From Chloroflexota bacterium (GTDB taxonomy: Bacteria > Chloroflexota > Dehalococcoidia > UBA2979): a stretch of 9,249 nt of DNA. The stretch spans positions 1-9,249 of the forward strand of contig VGPB01000067.1 in the NCBI GenBank assembly GCA_016875695.1, written 5' to 3'. A program made the position numbers and the translations under genes. Positions 7,622 to 9,249 of this stretch are shown one piece after another (position 1 is the first letter of the stretch; every line of letters starts with the position of its first letter). The notes under the pieces were generated by a model, which did not search any database, was not told the DNA's origin, and saw only the letters and a list, made by a program, of their open reading frames with translations.

Positions 7622-8344
7622 CTACGCGGTCGGCGGGCGTGCCGAAGCGCGCGCGACGACGGGCACGCTTCCTGCTGGGCCGGCGTACGCGCCACGTCGG
7701 GCCTCCGGTAGGAGCGCCGCGATGCGGCGCATCAGCTCGTCGGTGGCGAGCTCGGCGCGGTGGGGGGCGCCCTCGGGCGTGGCGAGCGGGGCGGGCGTGC
7801 CGAACACGACGCGAATGCGCGGCCGCCGGCCGCGTAGCCAGGCGAAGAAGACGCCGGGCAGGCGGATCTGCTCGGTGCCCGTGATCGCGACCGGGAGCGC
7901 GGGCGCGCCGGCCAGCAGTACGACTGTGGCCGCCCCGGGCAGCGCGGCGTGCAGCACGGTGTCGCGCGAGCGCGTGCCCTCCGGGAACATCAGCACGGCC
8001 TGCCCGTCGCGCAACAGCCCGCGCGCGACGCGCAGCGCGCCGACGTCCGCGGAGAAGCGCCGTACGGGGAACGCGCCGAAGGCCCAGAAGTACCACCCAA
8101 TGAGCGGGACCTCGAACAGCTCGCGTTTCGCCATCGGGTGCAGGCGGCGCGGCGACAGCGCGGTCACCAGTGGCGAATCGAACAGGTGCAGGTGGTTCGC
8201 GACGAGCACGACCGCGCCCTCGCGCGGCACGTGTTCGGCGCCGACGACCTCGAGGCGCGCGAAGGTGCGGGCGAGCACGCGCGAGAGCCTGGTGCCGAGC
8301 GCGTAGGCCGCGCGCCCGACCGCGCGGCTCAGCGCCGCCTTCAC
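7622..8344 (-). CDS. plsC: 1-acyl-sn-glycerol-3-phosphate acyltransferase (PlsC/LPLAT family)
   Basis: Predicted membrane-associated enzyme that acylates lysophosphatidic acid to phosphatidic acid in phospholipid synthesis. The 240-residue product has the acyltransferase blocks in order: the catalytic NHLHLFDSP (H51, D56), the glycerol-phosphate-binding block AFPVRRFSAD (91-100), the MFPEGTRSRD block (119-128) and LPVAITGTEQI (150-160). The PlsC family is 200-260 residues, so it is full length. The tail after about 215 is low-complexity. I chose the GTG at 8342-8344 because it overlaps the cmk stop as GTGA, which suggests translational coupling. An in-frame ATG at 8375-8377 would add 11 residues and is the alternative. 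Cmk-PlsC pairs are known in several bacterial phyla. Exact acyl donor and substrate cannot be read from sequence, and other LPLAT activities are possible. Confidence 0.9.
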   Translation of the reverse strand: MKAALSRAVGRAAYALGTRLSRVLARTFARLEVVGAEHVPREGAVVLVANHLHLFDSPLVTALSPRRLHPMAKRELFEVPLIGWYFWAFGAFPVRRFSADVGALRVARGLLRDGQAVLMFPEGTRSRDTVLHAALPGAATVVLLAGAPALPVAITGTEQIRLPGVFFAWLRGRRPRIRVVFGTPAPLATPEGAPHRAELATDELMRRIAALLPEARRGAYAGPAGSVPVVARASARPPTA

Positions 8345-9249
8345 GGCTCGTTGGCCGCGCGGTACGCCTGCGCGCATAGCTCGACGACTTCGTCGATGCC
8401 GAGCGCGTCGGTGTCGATGATCACGGCGTCGGGCGCCGCCTGCTCGCGGTGCAACGCGCGGTGTCCGGTGGCGTCGAGTTCGTCGCGGCGCCGCGTCTCG
8501 TCGAGCACCCGCTCGAACGTCGACGGCCGCCCGGCGTCGAGCTCTTCGCCGAGGCGGCGGCGCGCGCGCACCTCGCTCGAGGCTTCAAGGAAAAACTTCG
8601 CGCGTGCTTCGGTGAGTACGCGCGTGCCGATGTCGCGGCCGGCCATCACGATCGGCGCGCGTGACGCGATCGTGCGCTGCCGTTCCACGAGCACATCGCG
8701 CACGTCGGCGATGCGCGAGACGAGCGGCACCGCGCGCTCGATTTCGGGCGTGCGCAGCAGCGCGTTCACGTCGTCGCCGTTGAGCAGCACGGCTGGCTGT
8801 GAGGGCTCGGTCCAGCGCATATCGAGCTGTGCATCGCGCACGACGGCGAGCGCGGCCTGCTCGTCGAGCGGGTCGATGCCGGCTCGCAGCACGGCGAGCG
8901 TGCAGGCGCGGTACATCAGGCCGGTATCGACGAAGCCGAGGCCGAGCCGCTCCGCGAGGGCGCGGCCCACGACGCTCTTGCCGGCGGCGGTGGCGCCATC
9001 GATCGCGACGCTGCGGGCGAGTGCGTCCGTGGCGATGGCAGCGCCTCCAGCGGTGGCGGGCACGGTGTTGGCAGGCAGGGCTGCGGCGGCGCCTGATGAT
9101 ACGGAGGCGTCTGCGGCAGGGTCCAGCGCGGGCGGTGCGAGGCCGACGAGCACGCGCAGACGCGCGGCCTCGCCGGCCGTCAGCGGGCGCGCCTGCCCGG
9201 GCGCGAGCGAGCCGAGGCGCACGCCGCCGAACTCGGTGCGCACGAGGCG
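8341..9249 (-). CDS. cmk: Fusion of a 23S rRNA pseudouridine synthase C-terminus (RluB/RsuA type) and cytidylate kinase, N-terminally cut by the window
   Basis: The frame is open from the right edge to the TGA at 8341, so the true start lies outside. The first 35 or so visible residues (RLVRTEFGGVRLGSLAPGQ, then LTAGEAARLR) match the C-terminal end of RluB/RsuA-family pseudouridine synthases. An Ala/Pro-rich linker of about 40 residues leads into a complete cytidylate kinase, which phosphorylates CMP and dCMP with ATP. Counting from the GTG at 9243, the kinase shows a P-loop DGATAAGKS (82-90), VDTGLMYRA (105-113), LNGDDV (154-159), VMAGRDIGTRVL (199-210), the Arg-rich lid RARRRLGEELDAG, and IIDTDALGIDEVVELC. 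Length from residue 70 is 231, normal for Cmk. The P-loop differs from the usual GPAGSGKS type but keeps GxxxxGKS. plsC overlaps it by GTGA. The kinase call is firm, while the synthase part rests on its short tail. Confidence 0.92.
   Translation of the reverse strand, partial: RLVRTEFGGVRLGSLAPGQARPLTAGEAARLRVLVGLAPPALDPAADASVSSGAAAALPANTVPATAGGAAIATDALARSVAIDGATAAGKSVVGRALAERLGLGFVDTGLMYRACTLAVLRAGIDPLDEQAALAVVRDAQLDMRWTEPSQPAVLLNGDDVNALLRTPEIERAVPLVSRIADVRDVLVERQRTIASRAPIVMAGRDIGTRVLTEARAKFFLEASSEVRARRRLGEELDAGRPSTFERVLDETRRRDELDATGHRALHREQAAPDAVIIDTDALGIDEVVELCAQAYRAANEP
9034..9048 (-). promoter_or_regulatory. Possible internal ribosome entry for a free cytidylate kinase (GGAGG followed by ATC)
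   Basis: Within the fusion frame, GGAGG (9048-9044) lies 7 bases before an in-frame ATC codon (9036-9034). Initiation there would give a product beginning ATDALARSVAIDG after the first residue, close to where stand-alone Cmk proteins begin. ATC is a very rare start codon, and GGAGGC also simply encodes part of the Ala/Gly-rich linker, so this is a weak candidate. An in-frame GTG at codon 61 (9061-9063) is an alternative without a visible Shine-Dalgarno sequence. Confidence 0.2.

Overview
This is a very GC-rich window from a free-living bacterium. It carries chromosomal housekeeping genes on both strands, and I see no insertion sequence, CRISPR array, tRNA or rRNA. The gene set suggests a high-GC member of the Chloroflexota (Dehalococcoidia-like) or a similar deep Gram-positive-type lineage. 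The clues are a PPDK next to a Dgt-type dNTPase, an RluB tail joined to Cmk, a cmk-plsC pair, and a membrane-anchored SH3/CARDB protein. This placement is an inference from gene content and was not checked by any search.

Layout from left to right. Positions 1-85 (minus) may hold the start of an unidentified gene. Positions 87-782 (minus) encode a membrane-anchored protein with an SH3-like and a CARDB-like domain, whose true start is unclear. Positions 913-1938 (minus) encode a dGTPase-like HD-domain triphosphohydrolase. A 201-bp divergent intergenic region with a TTATAA element and a leader hairpin separates it from pyruvate phosphate dikinase at 2140-4887 (plus). Converging on ppdK with only 8 bp between stop codons is a DUF4386-type membrane protein gene (4896-5493, minus) that is split over two reading frames. 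A 196-bp gap with two GC-rich hairpins follows. Then comes a minus-strand cluster read from right to left: an RluB-tail/cytidylate kinase fusion (8341 to beyond the right edge), a PlsC-type acyltransferase overlapping it by GTGA (7622-8344), and glucosamine-6-phosphate synthase glmS (5690-7534).

The right-hand cluster supplies general growth functions: rRNA pseudouridylation and (d)CMP phosphorylation, phosphatidic acid synthesis for membranes, and glucosamine-6-phosphate for the envelope. PPDK interconverts pyruvate and PEP, and Dgt trims dNTP pools. I found no clear undescribed system. The most notable points are the RluB-Cmk fusion with a possible internal start for Cmk, the frame-split DUF4386 gene (which creates a long chimeric open frame antisense to ppdK), and the missing conventional start of the SH3/CARDB gene.
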